Shown here one piece after another: positions 34,754-44,887 of a stretch of DNA of 64,000 bases. The translations under genes and the position numbers were made by a program. Each line of letters begins with the position of its first letter. Position 1 is the stretch's first letter. The stretch covers positions 310,001 to 374,000 of the forward strand of contig JACJXT010000012.1 in assembly GCA_020636535.1 (NCBI GenBank), in the 5' to 3' direction. Origin of the DNA: Chitinophagales bacterium (GTDB lineage Bacteria; Bacteroidota; Bacteroidia; Chitinophagales; JADIYW01). The notes beneath the pieces were generated by a model. The model did no database searches, was not told the origin of the DNA, and saw only the letters and a program-made list of their open reading frames with translations.

Positions 34754-34761
34754 CGAAGATA
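34754..34761 (-). promoter_or_regulatory. -7-like element of hppA
   Basis: Minus-strand TATCTTCG, one base off TAnnTTTG, 19 nt before ATG 34734. It would be inside the coding region if the start at 34830 were used. Confidence 0.35.
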
Positions 34762-34816
34762 CAATATTTTGTAAAAATTAACTAATATTTTGTTTTTAGA
34801 TAGCGTTAACAAATTA

Positions 34817-34842
34817 AAAAAGCCACTCATTAAGAGTGGCTT
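34817..34842 (-). terminator. Intrinsic terminator after the HMA gene
   Basis: AAGCCACTC (34820-34828) pairs with GAGTGGCTT (34834-34842); on the minus strand it is followed by a T-run. It separates the HMA gene from hppA. Confidence 0.8.
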
Positions 34843-34865
34843 ATAAGCTTATTGAAAACATTAAA

Positions 34866-35267
34866 CTAATCTTTTTTGTCGCAAGACTTCTTTTTTGTTT
34901 CGCCTTTTTTGCAAGCAGGATTAGTAGCTCCTTTTTGACAACAACTACTTGGTTTTCCTGCAACTTGATTTGTTTCTTTGCCATTTGTATTGTTAGCAAC
35001 AGTATAGCCAGTATTTTCTGCCAATGCTTCAATTACTTCTTTGCTGTTAATTTCATCCATATCAAAGGTTACTGTAGCAGTTCCTGTTTCAGCACTTACA
35101 GCATCAACCGATTTAATGCCTTTAATATTTAATGCTTTTTCTTTGAATTTATTTTCACAGCCACCACAAGTCATACCTTTTACTGATAAGTTGATAGATG
35201 CTAAATTGCCTGCAAACATTAAAGTTGTAACAAAACAGACAATTAAAAATGTACTTACTTTTTTCAT
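34866..35267 (-). CDS. Exported heavy-metal-associated (HMA) protein with Cys/Lys tail
   Basis: 133 residues: signal peptide (about 1-20), a ferredoxin-like HMA domain with the metal motif GMTCGGCE (Cys about 34 and 37), then a Lys- and Cys-rich tail with CC, C and C (KPSSCCQKG, NPACKKG, KKSCDKKD). A periplasmic MerP/CopZ-like metal binder. The Cys/Lys tail resembles that of adjacent hppA in composition. It starts 6 nt after the SirB-like stop, so the two share a transcript that ends at the terminator before hppA. Confidence 0.8.
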   Translation of the reverse strand: MKKVSTFLIVCFVTTLMFAGNLASINLSVKGMTCGGCENKFKEKALNIKGIKSVDAVSAETGTATVTFDMDEINSKEVIEALAENTGYTVANNTNGKETNQVAGKPSSCCQKGATNPACKKGETKKKSCDKKD

Positions 35268-35273
35268 AAAAAT

Positions 35274-35636
35274 TTATTTTAAATAATAGATTAATCCAAT
35301 TACTAAGGCAAGATAAAACATTAACAAAGATAATGCCACTAAAATTTTGTTATTTTTTTTAAACCCAATTATTCCTAGTGGAATTGCCAATAAAGCCATT
35401 GTAATTTTTGGATCTAGCATATGGCTATAAGTTTCTGATGTAATTCGTTGTATCAACATATAAATTCCAGATACTAAGAAGATTACAGAAAAAATAGTTT
35501 CTACTACAATTGTTTTCTTTTTAAAGTTAGCATAAGATGCATTCCCAGTTAAAAAAAGTACAGATTTAACAGTGTATGATAGTAAGAATAATACCACAAA
35601 AGTTAAATGTATGTGTTGCCAAATTTGAAAATTCAT
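35274..35636 (-). CDS. SirB-like small membrane protein
   Basis: 120 residues with four predicted membrane helices (about 8-28, 44-63, 76-93, 98-118). WQHIHLTFVVLFLLSYTVKSVLF resembles SirB-family proteins. Function unknown. Likely co-transcribed with the HMA gene 6 nt downstream, which hints at a link with metal handling but does not prove one. Confidence 0.55.
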   Translation of the reverse strand: MNFQIWQHIHLTFVVLFLLSYTVKSVLFLTGNASYANFKKKTIVVETIFSVIFLVSGIYMLIQRITSETYSHMLDPKITMALLAIPLGIIGFKKNNKILVALSLLMFYLALVIGLIYYLK

Positions 35637-35711
35637 TAGTGATTAATTTAATATTTAGTTAAAATTCAGCAACAAAGTTATTAATTTTCTGTTTACATAG
35701 AATATTAAATT

Positions 35712-35719
35712 TATCTTTG
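35712..35719 (+). promoter_or_regulatory. TAnnTTTG -7 element of the PorP/SprF operon
   Basis: TATCTTTG about 52 nt before the TTG start of the PorP/SprF gene, in the divergent gap with the SirB-like gene. Confidence 0.5.
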
Positions 35720-35771
35720 TACGACTACTATAAGAGTTAATAGTAACTTAGAAATATAAAAAGGTTGAGTT

Positions 35772-36839
35772 TTGAGAGTTAAGATTTTAATAATTGCTTT
35801 ATTGGCAATACAGACGAGTTTGAATGCACAAGATCCTAATTTTGCTCAATATTATAATTTTAGAGTGTTCTTAAATCCAGCAGCAACTGGCTCTGAAAAA
35901 GGATTAAATGTAGCTGCTATTTATAAAAATCAATGGTCATATGTTCCTAGTGGTTTTAATACTTATGGTATTAGTGCAGATATTCAGTCTGCGAGACTAT
36001 CTTCTGGTGTTGGTATAATAGCATATAGAGATGTAGAAGCCAAAGCATTAATTAAGAACTATGTAGGAGCATCTTATGCTTATATTGTTCGTATTTCAAA
36101 ATCATTTAATTTACATATCGGATTAAAAGCTGCCTTTGTTAATAATCATTTAGACCAGAGTAAATTAATTTTTTCTGATCAATTAGATCCAGAAACTGGT
36201 TACGATCCTGGAGTTAGCAATGGCATAGATATTCCTATAAGAAAAGTAAACTATTTTGATTTAGATGCAGGAATCTTAGCACGATTTAAATTTGATATTC
36301 GAGAAAATCCAGTGCACAACTCAATAGGTTTTGCGGTAAGTCATTTAACACAGCCAGATGAATCTTATTTGAATATTGCGACAAAAGTTCCTATGCGTTT
36401 TACGGTACACTATGGTTCTATGTTTCCAATATTTGGCAATAAATACAAGCGAGAGCCAATAATGTATATCTCGCCAGTGTTTAAATTTGACTATCAAAAT
36501 AAAATTAGAGTGTATAATGCTGGATTTTTTACCACTTTCAAACCATTGTATTCTGGAATTATGTATCAGCTAAATAAGCTAGATTTTAATAATACTCATG
36601 GTTTAATTATTACAGGCGGAATAAATTGGGATATGGGAATGGACGAAGCAATGACACTTAATGTTGGATATAGCTACCAAATGGATTTTACAGGTGTAGA
36701 AACAAAGAGTAGAGGACAGCATGAAATTACAATGCGACTGAATTTTAATAATGTAGCGTTGTATTCTCCAAAGAAAAGTAAACCTAAAAGAATTGATTGT
36801 TATGATTTTCCTGGTAAAAAAGCCGTAAAATTGTTTTAA
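35772..36839 (+). CDS. PorP/SprF family type IX secretion protein
   Basis: 355 residues with signal peptide (about 1-18) followed by the family start QDPNFAQYYNFRVFLNPAATGSEKG and repeated amphipathic beta strands of an outer-membrane barrel. Proteins of this family bind type B C-terminal domains and anchor their cargo at the surface. The start codon is TTG (35772); no ATG fits the signal peptide. It is 24 nt upstream of the giant PKD protein, which carries such a C-terminal domain: the standard SprF-like pairing. Confidence 0.9.
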   Translation: MRVKILIIALLAIQTSLNAQDPNFAQYYNFRVFLNPAATGSEKGLNVAAIYKNQWSYVPSGFNTYGISADIQSARLSSGVGIIAYRDVEAKALIKNYVGASYAYIVRISKSFNLHIGLKAAFVNNHLDQSKLIFSDQLDPETGYDPGVSNGIDIPIRKVNYFDLDAGILARFKFDIRENPVHNSIGFAVSHLTQPDESYLNIATKVPMRFTVHYGSMFPIFGNKYKREPIMYISPVFKFDYQNKIRVYNAGFFTTFKPLYSGIMYQLNKLDFNNTHGLIITGGINWDMGMDEAMTLNVGYSYQMDFTGVETKSRGQHEITMRLNFNNVALYSPKKSKPKRIDCYDFPGKKAVKLF

Positions 36840-36863
36840 ATTTATAAAGATTGAATTGATATT

Positions 36864-39800
36864 GTGATACTTAGAAATTTTATATTAATACTAGCAAGTT
36901 TATTTATTAGCTATTCTTTTGCTCAATGTAGTGGAAATGGCGGTGTTTCTATTTCTCCAGCTAAGTCTAGTTATTGTGCAGGAGAACCTATTACATTTCA
37001 AGTAAATAATCCCAATTCAAATTTTGAATATAGAATTCGTATTAACGGAGTTACTTATGATGATACCATTGTAACTGTTGGACTGCCTGGAGCTGCAACA
37101 ACTAAAATTTATACTGTAGATGTGCAATTTAAAGGAGTAATTGGTGGTTGGATTTCTTGTCAACCATTAGATATATTAAAACCATCAGTTACTATAAGTC
37201 CTTCTCCAGATCCAACATTAATAGATGTAACTCCTGAACCAACGCAGAGTTCTCCTTTTAGACAATGTCAGCAGCTATCTAATAATTATACTTTAGATGT
37301 GCAAAATGGTTCAACAACAGCAAGTTCTTTTAATCAAACCTATATTATTGATTGGGGAGATGGTACTACTACTGGAACAATAAGTAATTTTACAAATTTA
37401 TCTCACACCTATAATTCACCAGGAGGATATACGCTTGCTTTTACTGTTAGCACTAGTGATTTGTCTGCACCTTGTAATACTGTTACACATTATTATGATG
37501 CTTATTTTGGTGTACTACCTAATGTTGGTATTTCTAAGGTAGGAGCGTTAATTAAGTGTGCACCTGTAACTGCAGAGTTCTTAATTGATACATCTGTAAC
37601 AAATAGAAACCCTATAGGAACTTCCTATGATATTTTTGTTGGCGGAGAACTGATAGCAACATACAATCAGCCAGCTCCTAGAAATATATTTCATACATAT
37701 ACAAAAACTTCCTGTGGTGAAAATTGTAGTGGCAAAGAATATTATGAGATTAAAGTAGTAGCAAAAAATGGTTGTGGAGATCTTCCAGCTACAGTTTGTG
37801 AGCCAGTTAGTGAGCAACCAAAACCAATACTGCAAGTTCCTGATACTGTTTGTATTGGTGTAGCTACACCACATATCAATCAAACACAAGAAAAAGATTT
37901 ACAATCTAATGGAACTTGTCAGCCATTAAAAACAGAATGGACTATTACTCCAAGTACTGGTTGGACACTCAATAGTGGTGATATGACTGAAGATCCTACA
38001 ATAAATGTAACTTATGATGTTGCAGGAACTTATTTAGTGGAAATGAGAGCAATTTCTACTTTATGTGGCGACAGTATTATTACAAAGAATGTAGTAGCTG
38101 TACCAAAACCAGATGTTGCTATTACAGTAGATAAAAATAGTTTATGTACTGGAGAATCTGTTAATGTTTCAAATGTATCTTCTAATCCTAGTACTGTAAA
38201 ATATACTTGGAGTATTACACCAAATACTGGTTGGACGATTACTTCTGGTTCAATTACTTCTACGAATTTTACAGTATTATTTAATAACGCTAGTAATTAT
38301 ACTATTACTTTGTCTGCGAACCAAAGTGGCTGTACTGATGTTGCTAGTGAAACAATTAATGTAAAAGAAGCACCAACCATTACACAACAAGGTATTTTTG
38401 ATACACTTTGTTCTATTCCAGCTGATTTATATCCATATTTTAAATTTACATTTGATAAAGGTGGTGATGCTAATACTACATTTAATTGGGAACTTGATGG
38501 TGCAACACCAAGTAGCTCTTCTATTGAAAATCCTGGTAAAATTACTTATGCCAATGCTGGAGATTATACGGTTTTTGTGGAATTAGTTAATCAATGTGGT
38601 AACGATTCTATAAGAGTGCCTTTTAATATTCAAGATAATCCAAAACCAGATGCAGGTACAGATTTTTCTATATGTAAAAATGCAGATAATATTATATTAA
38701 CTGGAAATCCAAGTGGAGGTGTTTGGTCTGGACAAGGTTTTGTAAATGTAAATTCTGGAGAATGGAGTCCAAGCTCATTTGCTAATGCAGGAACATATGA
38801 TTTAGAGTATACCATTAACCAAAGTAGTGCTTGTCCAACTATGGATACTTTAAAAGCAACTATTACAGAAATTGTAGGACTAACAGCTGGACCAGATCAA
38901 ACAATATGTAAGCCAGACCTATTAGAATTAGAAGGTGATCCTAATTTTACTGGTGGCAATTGGATAGGCACAGGAGTAGTTAATTCTTCTACAGGAATTT
39001 TCAATGCTTCGGGTTTAACACCTGGAAATTATTCTGTAGGTTATGTTTTTCAAGATGCTAGTGGAACTTGTAGTGATACTGCTTACAAAATAGTAACTGT
39101 TTATGATAGTATTCATGTAAGTAATAATATACCAGATTTATGTGTAGGACAGTCGTTTGATTTTGGAACGATTACTGGCAATATGATTTCAGCACTTTGG
39201 GATTTTGGCGATGGTACACCACTAGGAATTATTACTAATCCAAAGCATACTTATACTAGTGCCGGAACTTATACTGTAGAGTTACAAGCAGAAACTGCTG
39301 ATGGTTGTAAAGACACCGTATTCTTTACTGTTAATGTTATTCAAAATCCAGATTTATCATTTATAATTACACCAGATTCTACTTGTACTGGACAAAATGT
39401 TGCTTTCTCATTTCCTCCAACACATCAAGCTACCAATAATTATTTATGGAGTTTTGGCGTAAGCACGATTAGTGATAATGCTCCAAATACACAAGTAGTT
39501 AATTTTCCAGTTCCTTCATTTGCAGATACTTTGTATCCAATTGTACTAAAAGCTAAATATTACTGTGGCGATGTATATGCTTATGATACTGTAAAAGTAA
39601 AAGCACCAGCTTATGCCGCATTTTCAGTTCAAACAATTGGGTGCTCACCATATCAACCACAGTTAACAAATCAGTCATATGGTACGCCTACCAATTTTTA
39701 TTGGGATTTTGGCAATGGACAAACTTCAAATCTAGCAAATCCAATTGCACCTACTTATATTAATACTACCAATAGAGATACTACTTATACAATTACACTT

Positions 39801-41177
39801 ACTGCTTCTAATATTTGTGGAACAAGTACTGTTTCTAAAACAATTACAGTATTAGGCAATCAAGTAGAAGCCAGTTTCTTTACAGATATTACACAAGGTT
39901 GCGAGCCATTAACTGTTTCCTTTTATTCTACATCAACAGTAGGAACAAATCAAACATGGACATTTGGTGATGGTGAACAAGGATATGGTGAACAACCAGC
40001 TCATACTTTTACTAATAATGGCACTTATAATGTAAAACTGTTAGCTACTTCTACTTGTGGAAAAGATTCTGCTTATACTACAATAAAAGTATTACAAAAA
40101 CCAACAGCGAGTTTTACCGTTGGAGCAACTTGTGTAAATAGTCCAACACAATTTAATAATGCTTCAACAAGTGCTAATGCTTATCAATGGAATTTTGGTG
40201 ATGGTGATGCATCGAGCATAAAAAACCCAACACATACATATACAAGTACTGGAAGTTATGTTGTTACGATGCATGCTTTTAATAGTAATGGTTGTGAAGA
40301 TTCTACGCAATTGGCTATTGGTGTTAGTACTAAACCAACAGCAGACTTTGATGTTCCTTTTCCAAATGTATGTTTAGGTGAAGCCATTCAGTTTGTTAAT
40401 AATTCAGTAAGTGCTAATTCATTTTTATGGAATTTTGGCAATGGAGAAACTTCTACTGTGGCTGCTCCAAATTATGTATATCCAGCAGCAGGAACATATA
40501 CGGTTTCTTTGCTAGCAATAAATGGTAGTTGTAGAGATAGTATTACCAAGCCAGCAGTAGCAGAAGTTTATCCAAATCCATTGGCAGATTTTATTGCATA
40601 TATTACAGATAATGGTTTTGAAGATCCTGTAGAATTTACCAATACTACAGCTTTTGGCGATGAGTACTTGTGGGTTTTTGGTGATGGAGATTCTTCTGTA
40701 GAAGTAAGTCCAATTCACCTGTACGAATTTAAGAAACCTAATTATAAAGTATATTTATATGTTGTAAGCGAACATGGTTGTACTGATACGGTTATTAAAA
40801 TAATTGGATATGAATATGATGGAACACTATTTGTTCCAAATGTTTTAGCACCAGAATTAGGAGCAGGAAATGAGTCTTCTATCTTTATGCCAAAAGGATT
40901 TAACTTAAAAGAATATCATATAGAAATATTTTCTACTTATGGTCAGTTACTTTGGGAAAGTACTGCATTAGTAGATGGACAACCTGCAGAAGGTTGGGAC
41001 GGAACTTATAAAGGCAAATTGCTACCTCAAGATGTTTATGTTTGGAAAATAAGAGCCATTTTTGAGAATGGACAATCGTGGGAAGGTATGGCATCTCCAG
41101 AAGATATTAAAAATCCACCAGCAGATTTATCTAAAGTGAAAAAGCGAACAATGGGTTCTTTGTTGTTGATTAGGTAG
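36864..41177 (+). CDS. Giant PKD-domain surface protein with type B T9SS sorting domain
   Basis: 1437 residues. GTG start, signal peptide (about 1-20), then a chain of Ig-like and at least seven PKD modules with WxFGDG signatures (ALWDFGDGTPLGIITNPKHTYT; QTWTFGDGEQGYG; YQWNFGDGDASSIKNPTHTYT; LWVFGDGDSS). The last 90 residues (LFVPNVLAPE...EIFSTYGQLLWES...AEGWDGTYKGKLLPQDVYVWKI) are the gliding-motility-type B domain. Likely a surface adhesin or gliding component exported through the T9SS and anchored by the PorP/SprF protein encoded upstream. Confidence 0.88.
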   Translation: MILRNFILILASLFISYSFAQCSGNGGVSISPAKSSYCAGEPITFQVNNPNSNFEYRIRINGVTYDDTIVTVGLPGAATTKIYTVDVQFKGVIGGWISCQPLDILKPSVTISPSPDPTLIDVTPEPTQSSPFRQCQQLSNNYTLDVQNGSTTASSFNQTYIIDWGDGTTTGTISNFTNLSHTYNSPGGYTLAFTVSTSDLSAPCNTVTHYYDAYFGVLPNVGISKVGALIKCAPVTAEFLIDTSVTNRNPIGTSYDIFVGGELIATYNQPAPRNIFHTYTKTSCGENCSGKEYYEIKVVAKNGCGDLPATVCEPVSEQPKPILQVPDTVCIGVATPHINQTQEKDLQSNGTCQPLKTEWTITPSTGWTLNSGDMTEDPTINVTYDVAGTYLVEMRAISTLCGDSIITKNVVAVPKPDVAITVDKNSLCTGESVNVSNVSSNPSTVKYTWSITPNTGWTITSGSITSTNFTVLFNNASNYTITLSANQSGCTDVASETINVKEAPTITQQGIFDTLCSIPADLYPYFKFTFDKGGDANTTFNWELDGATPSSSSIENPGKITYANAGDYTVFVELVNQCGNDSIRVPFNIQDNPKPDAGTDFSICKNADNIILTGNPSGGVWSGQGFVNVNSGEWSPSSFANAGTYDLEYTINQSSACPTMDTLKATITEIVGLTAGPDQTICKPDLLELEGDPNFTGGNWIGTGVVNSSTGIFNASGLTPGNYSVGYVFQDASGTCSDTAYKIVTVYDSIHVSNNIPDLCVGQSFDFGTITGNMISALWDFGDGTPLGIITNPKHTYTSAGTYTVELQAETADGCKDTVFFTVNVIQNPDLSFIITPDSTCTGQNVAFSFPPTHQATNNYLWSFGVSTISDNAPNTQVVNFPVPSFADTLYPIVLKAKYYCGDVYAYDTVKVKAPAYAAFSVQTIGCSPYQPQLTNQSYGTPTNFYWDFGNGQTSNLANPIAPTYINTTNRDTTYTITLTASNICGTSTVSKTITVLGNQVEASFFTDITQGCEPLTVSFYSTSTVGTNQTWTFGDGEQGYGEQPAHTFTNNGTYNVKLLATSTCGKDSAYTTIKVLQKPTASFTVGATCVNSPTQFNNASTSANAYQWNFGDGDASSIKNPTHTYTSTGSYVVTMHAFNSNGCEDSTQLAIGVSTKPTADFDVPFPNVCLGEAIQFVNNSVSANSFLWNFGNGETSTVAAPNYVYPAAGTYTVSLLAINGSCRDSITKPAVAEVYPNPLADFIAYITDNGFEDPVEFTNTTAFGDEYLWVFGDGDSSVEVSPIHLYEFKKPNYKVYLYVVSEHGCTDTVIKIIGYEYDGTLFVPNVLAPELGAGNESSIFMPKGFNLKEYHIEIFSTYGQLLWESTALVDGQPAEGWDGTYKGKLLPQDVYVWKIRAIFENGQSWEGMASPEDIKNPPADLSKVKKRTMGSLLLIR

Positions 41178-41243
41178 TTTACAACAATATTATTTATCAA
41201 TAGAATAAGATTCTAAAATAAATTCAGAATGAACTCGCTTGGT

Positions 41244-42416
41244 TTATTCTTTAACTTCAATTTGTTTTTCGCTATTGGCAATAATTTGTGGTGTACCTTT
41301 GTATTGTCCAACTTTTCCAGAAACACAAATAGTTTTATCTTTTAAAGTATTGAAATCGTAGGAGAAATTACCTTTGTTTTTTCCATAAATTACTACTGTA
41401 AATAATTGGTTTGGATACGATTTATCTAAATTAATATAAGTCGGATTACTTTTTCCATTTTCAACTGTTTTTACACTGACAGCTTTACCACAAACACACG
41501 CGTCTTTTCCTATATAATCTATTGCTTGTATGGTGTTGATTTTTCCTTTACCAAAATTTTCATCTAAAATTTCATCAGTAATAGATTTATAATCTTTATC
41601 CCAATCAAAAATATCGTGTTCTTGTTCTAACTGATTTTCTAATGCATCGTCTAAACTAGGCAAAAAATCAATTCCAGTCAATTGTTCAATGCTATCAATA
41701 GACACTACATATTTATCTATTTCAAAAGGAATATTTTTATTAGGCATTAAAAAGGCAATAGCTTTAAAGTTTGGAGGATATAAATCGTACAATATTTTAT
41801 AAAAATATTTTGGTGTAGCAACCATATAAGAACCTTGTTGTAATAAACCTAATTTATTGTTTAAAACTGGACCAGTTACTACGAATAATTCATTAGATTG
41901 AATTGCCAAACTTCTAATAAACATTTCAAGTTTTGCCCAAGTGCCTCTGTTAAATTCTGGATTTTGTGGTGCAATATTAGAGTAGAAATACGATTCTGCA
42001 ACTGCTTCTTTATTCCATCTAAAATCTGCTGCTGGTGCCATATGTCCTCTATCATATCCGCTATAAATAAAATCAGAAGAATCTGCTGTACTTGTTTTAG
42101 TTAATTTTTCTGGAATAAAACCATTGTCTTTATAGTTTGTTCCAAATAAAATATCTTTAGTAATAATGTGTGATACCCAATATGGCTGTTTATATTTTGA
42201 AGAATACGCACTTATAAAAGCAGTGTGTTTTACTAATTCTGCATCTGAAGGAAGCGTGTGCGTAGTTAGTGAATCTAATAAATGATTAATGTAGTTTAGC
42301 TTCTTGTTCTCAATTTTGTTGATGATTTTATAGCTGTTGTTGTAATATTTTTTCTGTGCAAAACACGATTTCAAACCAGTAAATGATAAAATCAATAATA
42401 AGATAAGTGTTCTCAT
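41244..42416 (-). CDS. Exported DNA/RNA non-specific endonuclease with OB-fold-like C-terminus
   Basis: 390 residues: signal peptide (about 1-20), then the beta-beta-alpha metal nuclease domain with DRGH in GYDRGHMAPAADF and the Asn-containing YFYSNIAPQNPEFNRGTW helix. The C-terminal 100 residues (DACVCGKAVSVKT...LFTVVIYGKNKGNFSYDF...ICVSGKVGQYKGTPQIIANSEKQIEV) resemble a nucleic-acid-binding OB-fold. It would degrade extracellular or periplasmic nucleic acid, for nutrition or competition. No immunity gene is adjacent. Confidence 0.87.
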   Translation of the reverse strand: MRTLILLLILSFTGLKSCFAQKKYYNNSYKIINKIENKKLNYINHLLDSLTTHTLPSDAELVKHTAFISAYSSKYKQPYWVSHIITKDILFGTNYKDNGFIPEKLTKTSTADSSDFIYSGYDRGHMAPAADFRWNKEAVAESYFYSNIAPQNPEFNRGTWAKLEMFIRSLAIQSNELFVVTGPVLNNKLGLLQQGSYMVATPKYFYKILYDLYPPNFKAIAFLMPNKNIPFEIDKYVVSIDSIEQLTGIDFLPSLDDALENQLEQEHDIFDWDKDYKSITDEILDENFGKGKINTIQAIDYIGKDACVCGKAVSVKTVENGKSNPTYINLDKSYPNQLFTVVIYGKNKGNFSYDFNTLKDKTICVSGKVGQYKGTPQIIANSEKQIEVKE

Positions 42417-42433
42417 AATGCTCTAAAATAAAA

Positions 42434-42460
42434 AAAGTACTTCAAACGATGAAGTACTTT
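42434..42460 (-). terminator. Intrinsic terminator after the DUF937 gene
   Basis: AAAGTACTTC (42434-42443) pairs with GAAGTACTTT (42451-42460), loop 7 nt; on the minus strand it is followed by a T-run. Confidence 0.8.
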
Positions 42461-42481
42461 AAATATAATTTTATTGAATGA

Positions 42482-43081
42482 TTATTTCTTGAATAGTTTT
42501 CCTAAGAAACCCATGCCAATTTTTACTGCATCATCTGCTACATTACCATCGCCATTTTGATCTAGTAATTGCGAAATAATACTTTGATTTTTTGGTGCTT
42601 CTTTTTGATATTGTTGTGTAAACATATTGAGTAAAGAAGCTAATCCATTAGCATTTAAACCTTGTTGCTGCGTTTGATTTCCTAATGCTTTTAAAACTAT
42701 TGGAGCTAAAATCTGTAAAATTTGTGCTGCTTGTCCAGTATTTACACCAGTATTGTTAGATAAAGCATTTTCTACATTTTGTGTATTGCCACCTAAAATA
42801 TGTTTTAATATAGAGTTACCTTCTCCACTCAATGCACTTTGAGCAATATTGACTAAGTTGCTACTTAAATCGCCTGCATTACTGTGGTCTTTTGTAATTG
42901 CATTAAATAAAGAGGCAGCACCAGTTTCGCTTGATGAGTTCTTCGTTAATGCATTTAAAAGTGTTGGCAATGCTAAACTAACTGCACTTTGTGCTTGGCT
43001 TTCGTTTAAGTTTAACTGTTGACTAATTAATTGTGTTGCTTGATTAGCCAATGATCCGTTTAAAATTTGATTTAAATCCAT
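42482..43081 (-). CDS. DUF937 family protein
   Basis: 199 residues, helical, rich in Asn, Gln and Ala, no signal peptide. The N-terminal half (ILNGSLANQATQLISQQLNLNESQAQSAVSLALPTLLNAL) and repeated helical segments match DUF937. The C-terminus has an EF-hand-like DQNGDGNVADDAVKIGMGFLG. Function unknown. Monocistronic, with a terminator directly downstream. Confidence 0.8.
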   Translation of the reverse strand: MDLNQILNGSLANQATQLISQQLNLNESQAQSAVSLALPTLLNALTKNSSSETGAASLFNAITKDHSNAGDLSSNLVNIAQSALSGEGNSILKHILGGNTQNVENALSNNTGVNTGQAAQILQILAPIVLKALGNQTQQQGLNANGLASLLNMFTQQYQKEAPKNQSIISQLLDQNGDGNVADDAVKIGMGFLGKLFKK

Positions 43082-43123
43082 GTTTATTTTTTATTTTTAA
43101 AAATTATTGTACAAATATCATTC

Positions 43124-44116
43124 CTAAATTTTAATGATAATTTTTCCAAACTGTTTTCCAGCAGCCATTCTATCGAAAGCAACTACTGCATCATCTAAAT
43201 TATATGTTTCATCAATGATTGGAATTATTTTATGTGTTTCTATAAAGTCCACCATATTATTAAAATCTTCATCGCTTCCCATAGTACTTCCTAGTAATTG
43301 TAAATGATTCCAAAATATATTACGCATATTTAAATCTTTTGGTAAACCACGAGTAGCACCATAAAAAACATACCTGCCGTTTTGTTTTAATAAACTCAAT
43401 AACAAATTCATGCCATCACCACAAGCACTATCAATAATTACATCAAAACCATTAGCCGCTTTTGACATTAATTTCATATCCTCTTCAATTTTGTAATTGC
43501 AACCACCAGTAGCTCCTAACTGCATACATTTATCAACTACTTCATTCTTGCTTGATGTAACAAAAACTTCTGCTCCAACAGCCATAGAAAATAAAAAAGC
43601 AAACTGAGCAACACCACCACCAACGCCAGAAATTAAAACTTTAGAGTTTTGATTAATCATTCCTTTATTAAAACAAGCATTGAAAGCTGTTAGTCCACCT
43701 AAAGGAAAAGCTGCAGCTTGTTCTAATGTAAGATAATTTGGTTTGGTTTTAATTCTATCAATATTTACTACAATATATTCGGCAATAGTACCTTGCGTAG
43801 GCATTCCTAAAATTTGATATGCTCGATTTTGAGCTTTAGGATTATTTCCCCAATTAATATTCGGATTGATGATGACTTCTTTTCCAATCCACGAATTATC
43901 AACAGCAGTACCAACTTGTTCAATGACACCACTTCCATCAGAACCTAAAATACTTGGATATTGAATTTTAGCATATTGTCCAACTCTAATCCATTCATCT
44001 CTATGATTGAGTGCTGCAAACTTTAGTTTTATTAAAACTTCATTTTCATTTTTAATTTGTGGTATTTCAACTCCTTGAATACCAAAACTGTTTTCATTTA
44101 AGACTAATGCTTTCAC
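43124..44116 (-). CDS. Medium-chain zinc-type/quinone-oxidoreductase-like dehydrogenase
   Basis: 330 residues, MDR superfamily. N-terminal GroES-like domain with AALNHRDEWIRVGQYAKIQYPSILGSDGSGVI, then a Rossmann domain with VLISGVGGGVAQFAFLFSMAVGAEVFVTSS. The catalytic-zinc Cys of classical alcohol dehydrogenases is absent (NHRDEW), so probably a quinone-oxidoreductase or enoyl-reductase type using NADPH. Divergent from the TetR gene, 128 nt apart, so control by that regulator is possible. Confidence 0.82.
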   Translation of the reverse strand: MKALVLNENSFGIQGVEIPQIKNENEVLIKLKFAALNHRDEWIRVGQYAKIQYPSILGSDGSGVIEQVGTAVDNSWIGKEVIINPNINWGNNPKAQNRAYQILGMPTQGTIAEYIVVNIDRIKTKPNYLTLEQAAAFPLGGLTAFNACFNKGMINQNSKVLISGVGGGVAQFAFLFSMAVGAEVFVTSSKNEVVDKCMQLGATGGCNYKIEEDMKLMSKAANGFDVIIDSACGDGMNLLLSLLKQNGRYVFYGATRGLPKDLNMRNIFWNHLQLLGSTMGSDEDFNNMVDFIETHKIIPIIDETYNLDDAVVAFDRMAAGKQFGKIIIKI

Positions 44117-44219
44117 TTTTTTAGCTATAAATCTAAGTATTTTTTGTGATTAACGATAACTTAATGATATAAATATGGAAACTTAAAAACTTTTTAGAGT
44201 TTCCTGCGTTTATTTGAAA

Positions 44220-44227
44220 TATCTTTG
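44220..44227 (+). promoter_or_regulatory. TAnnTTTG -7 element of the efflux operon
   Basis: TATCTTTG 17 nt before the TetR start codon. A TetR-type regulator would be expected to bind in this 128-nt divergent gap; no clear palindrome stands out by eye. Confidence 0.55.
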
Positions 44228-44244
44228 CAACGCCTAATTATAAA

Positions 44245-44886
44245 ATGGTAAAAGAACAAAACATAGAACAACAAGACGAGCTTTTAGCTTTCAAAATTCA
44301 TGAGAAAGCAACTGAGTTATTTAGAACTATTGGTGTTAGAAATACTACTATGGATGACTTAGCAAAAGAGTTAGGTATTTCTAAAAAAACACTTTATAAA
44401 GTGATAGGCAATAAAGCAGACTTGGTTTTGTTTTGTATTTCTAAAGATATTAACCAAAGAGAATTAGAGTTAAAAGCAATAGAGCAGCAAGCAACCAATG
44501 CCATTGAAGAAATGATACTTGTAGGAAAAGTAATTTATAATTCACTACAAATATTTCATCCATCAACCATTCACGATTTAATGAAATTTTATCCAAGAGG
44601 TTGGGAAAAAATTGAAGAACATAAAGTTAGTTTTTCTAATAATTTAATTAAAAAAAATATAAGAGAAGGTATTGCTCAAAAACTTTATAGAGAAGATATA
44701 GATATAGAATTAGTATCTGATTTTTATGTTAGCTTATCTACTTTAAGTTTACATAACTATAGTAATCATTCAAAATATACAGTAAGTACTGTTTTTAAAG
44801 AAATATTGGCTTATCATATCAATGCTATTGCATTACCAAAAGGAAAAGAATTATTCAATCAACTATTTAATCAATTTGAAATATAG
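44245..44886 (+). CDS. TetR/AcrR family regulator
   Basis: 213 residues. N-terminal HTH: ATELFRTIGVRNTTMDDLAKELGISKKTLYKVIGNKADLV. The ligand-binding part is helical with no known signature. First gene of an efflux operon (TetR-TolC-adaptor-RND), so it most likely represses that operon and is released by pump substrates. Its stop is 1 nt before the TolC-like ATG. Confidence 0.88.
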   Translation: MVKEQNIEQQDELLAFKIHEKATELFRTIGVRNTTMDDLAKELGISKKTLYKVIGNKADLVLFCISKDINQRELELKAIEQQATNAIEEMILVGKVIYNSLQIFHPSTIHDLMKFYPRGWEKIEEHKVSFSNNLIKKNIREGIAQKLYREDIDIELVSDFYVSLSTLSLHNYSNHSKYTVSTVFKEILAYHINAIALPKGKELFNQLFNQFEI

Positions 44887-44887
44887 T

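Noticed and set aside
34735..34830. 32-residue N-terminal extension of hppA.
   Set aside because: It covers the -7-like element and does not resemble family N-termini; MQDLLIYVAPF at 34734 does.
34836..35132. Hydrophobic Cys-rich open frame on the plus strand.
   Set aside because: Antisense shadow of the HMA gene's Lys/Cys-rich tail.
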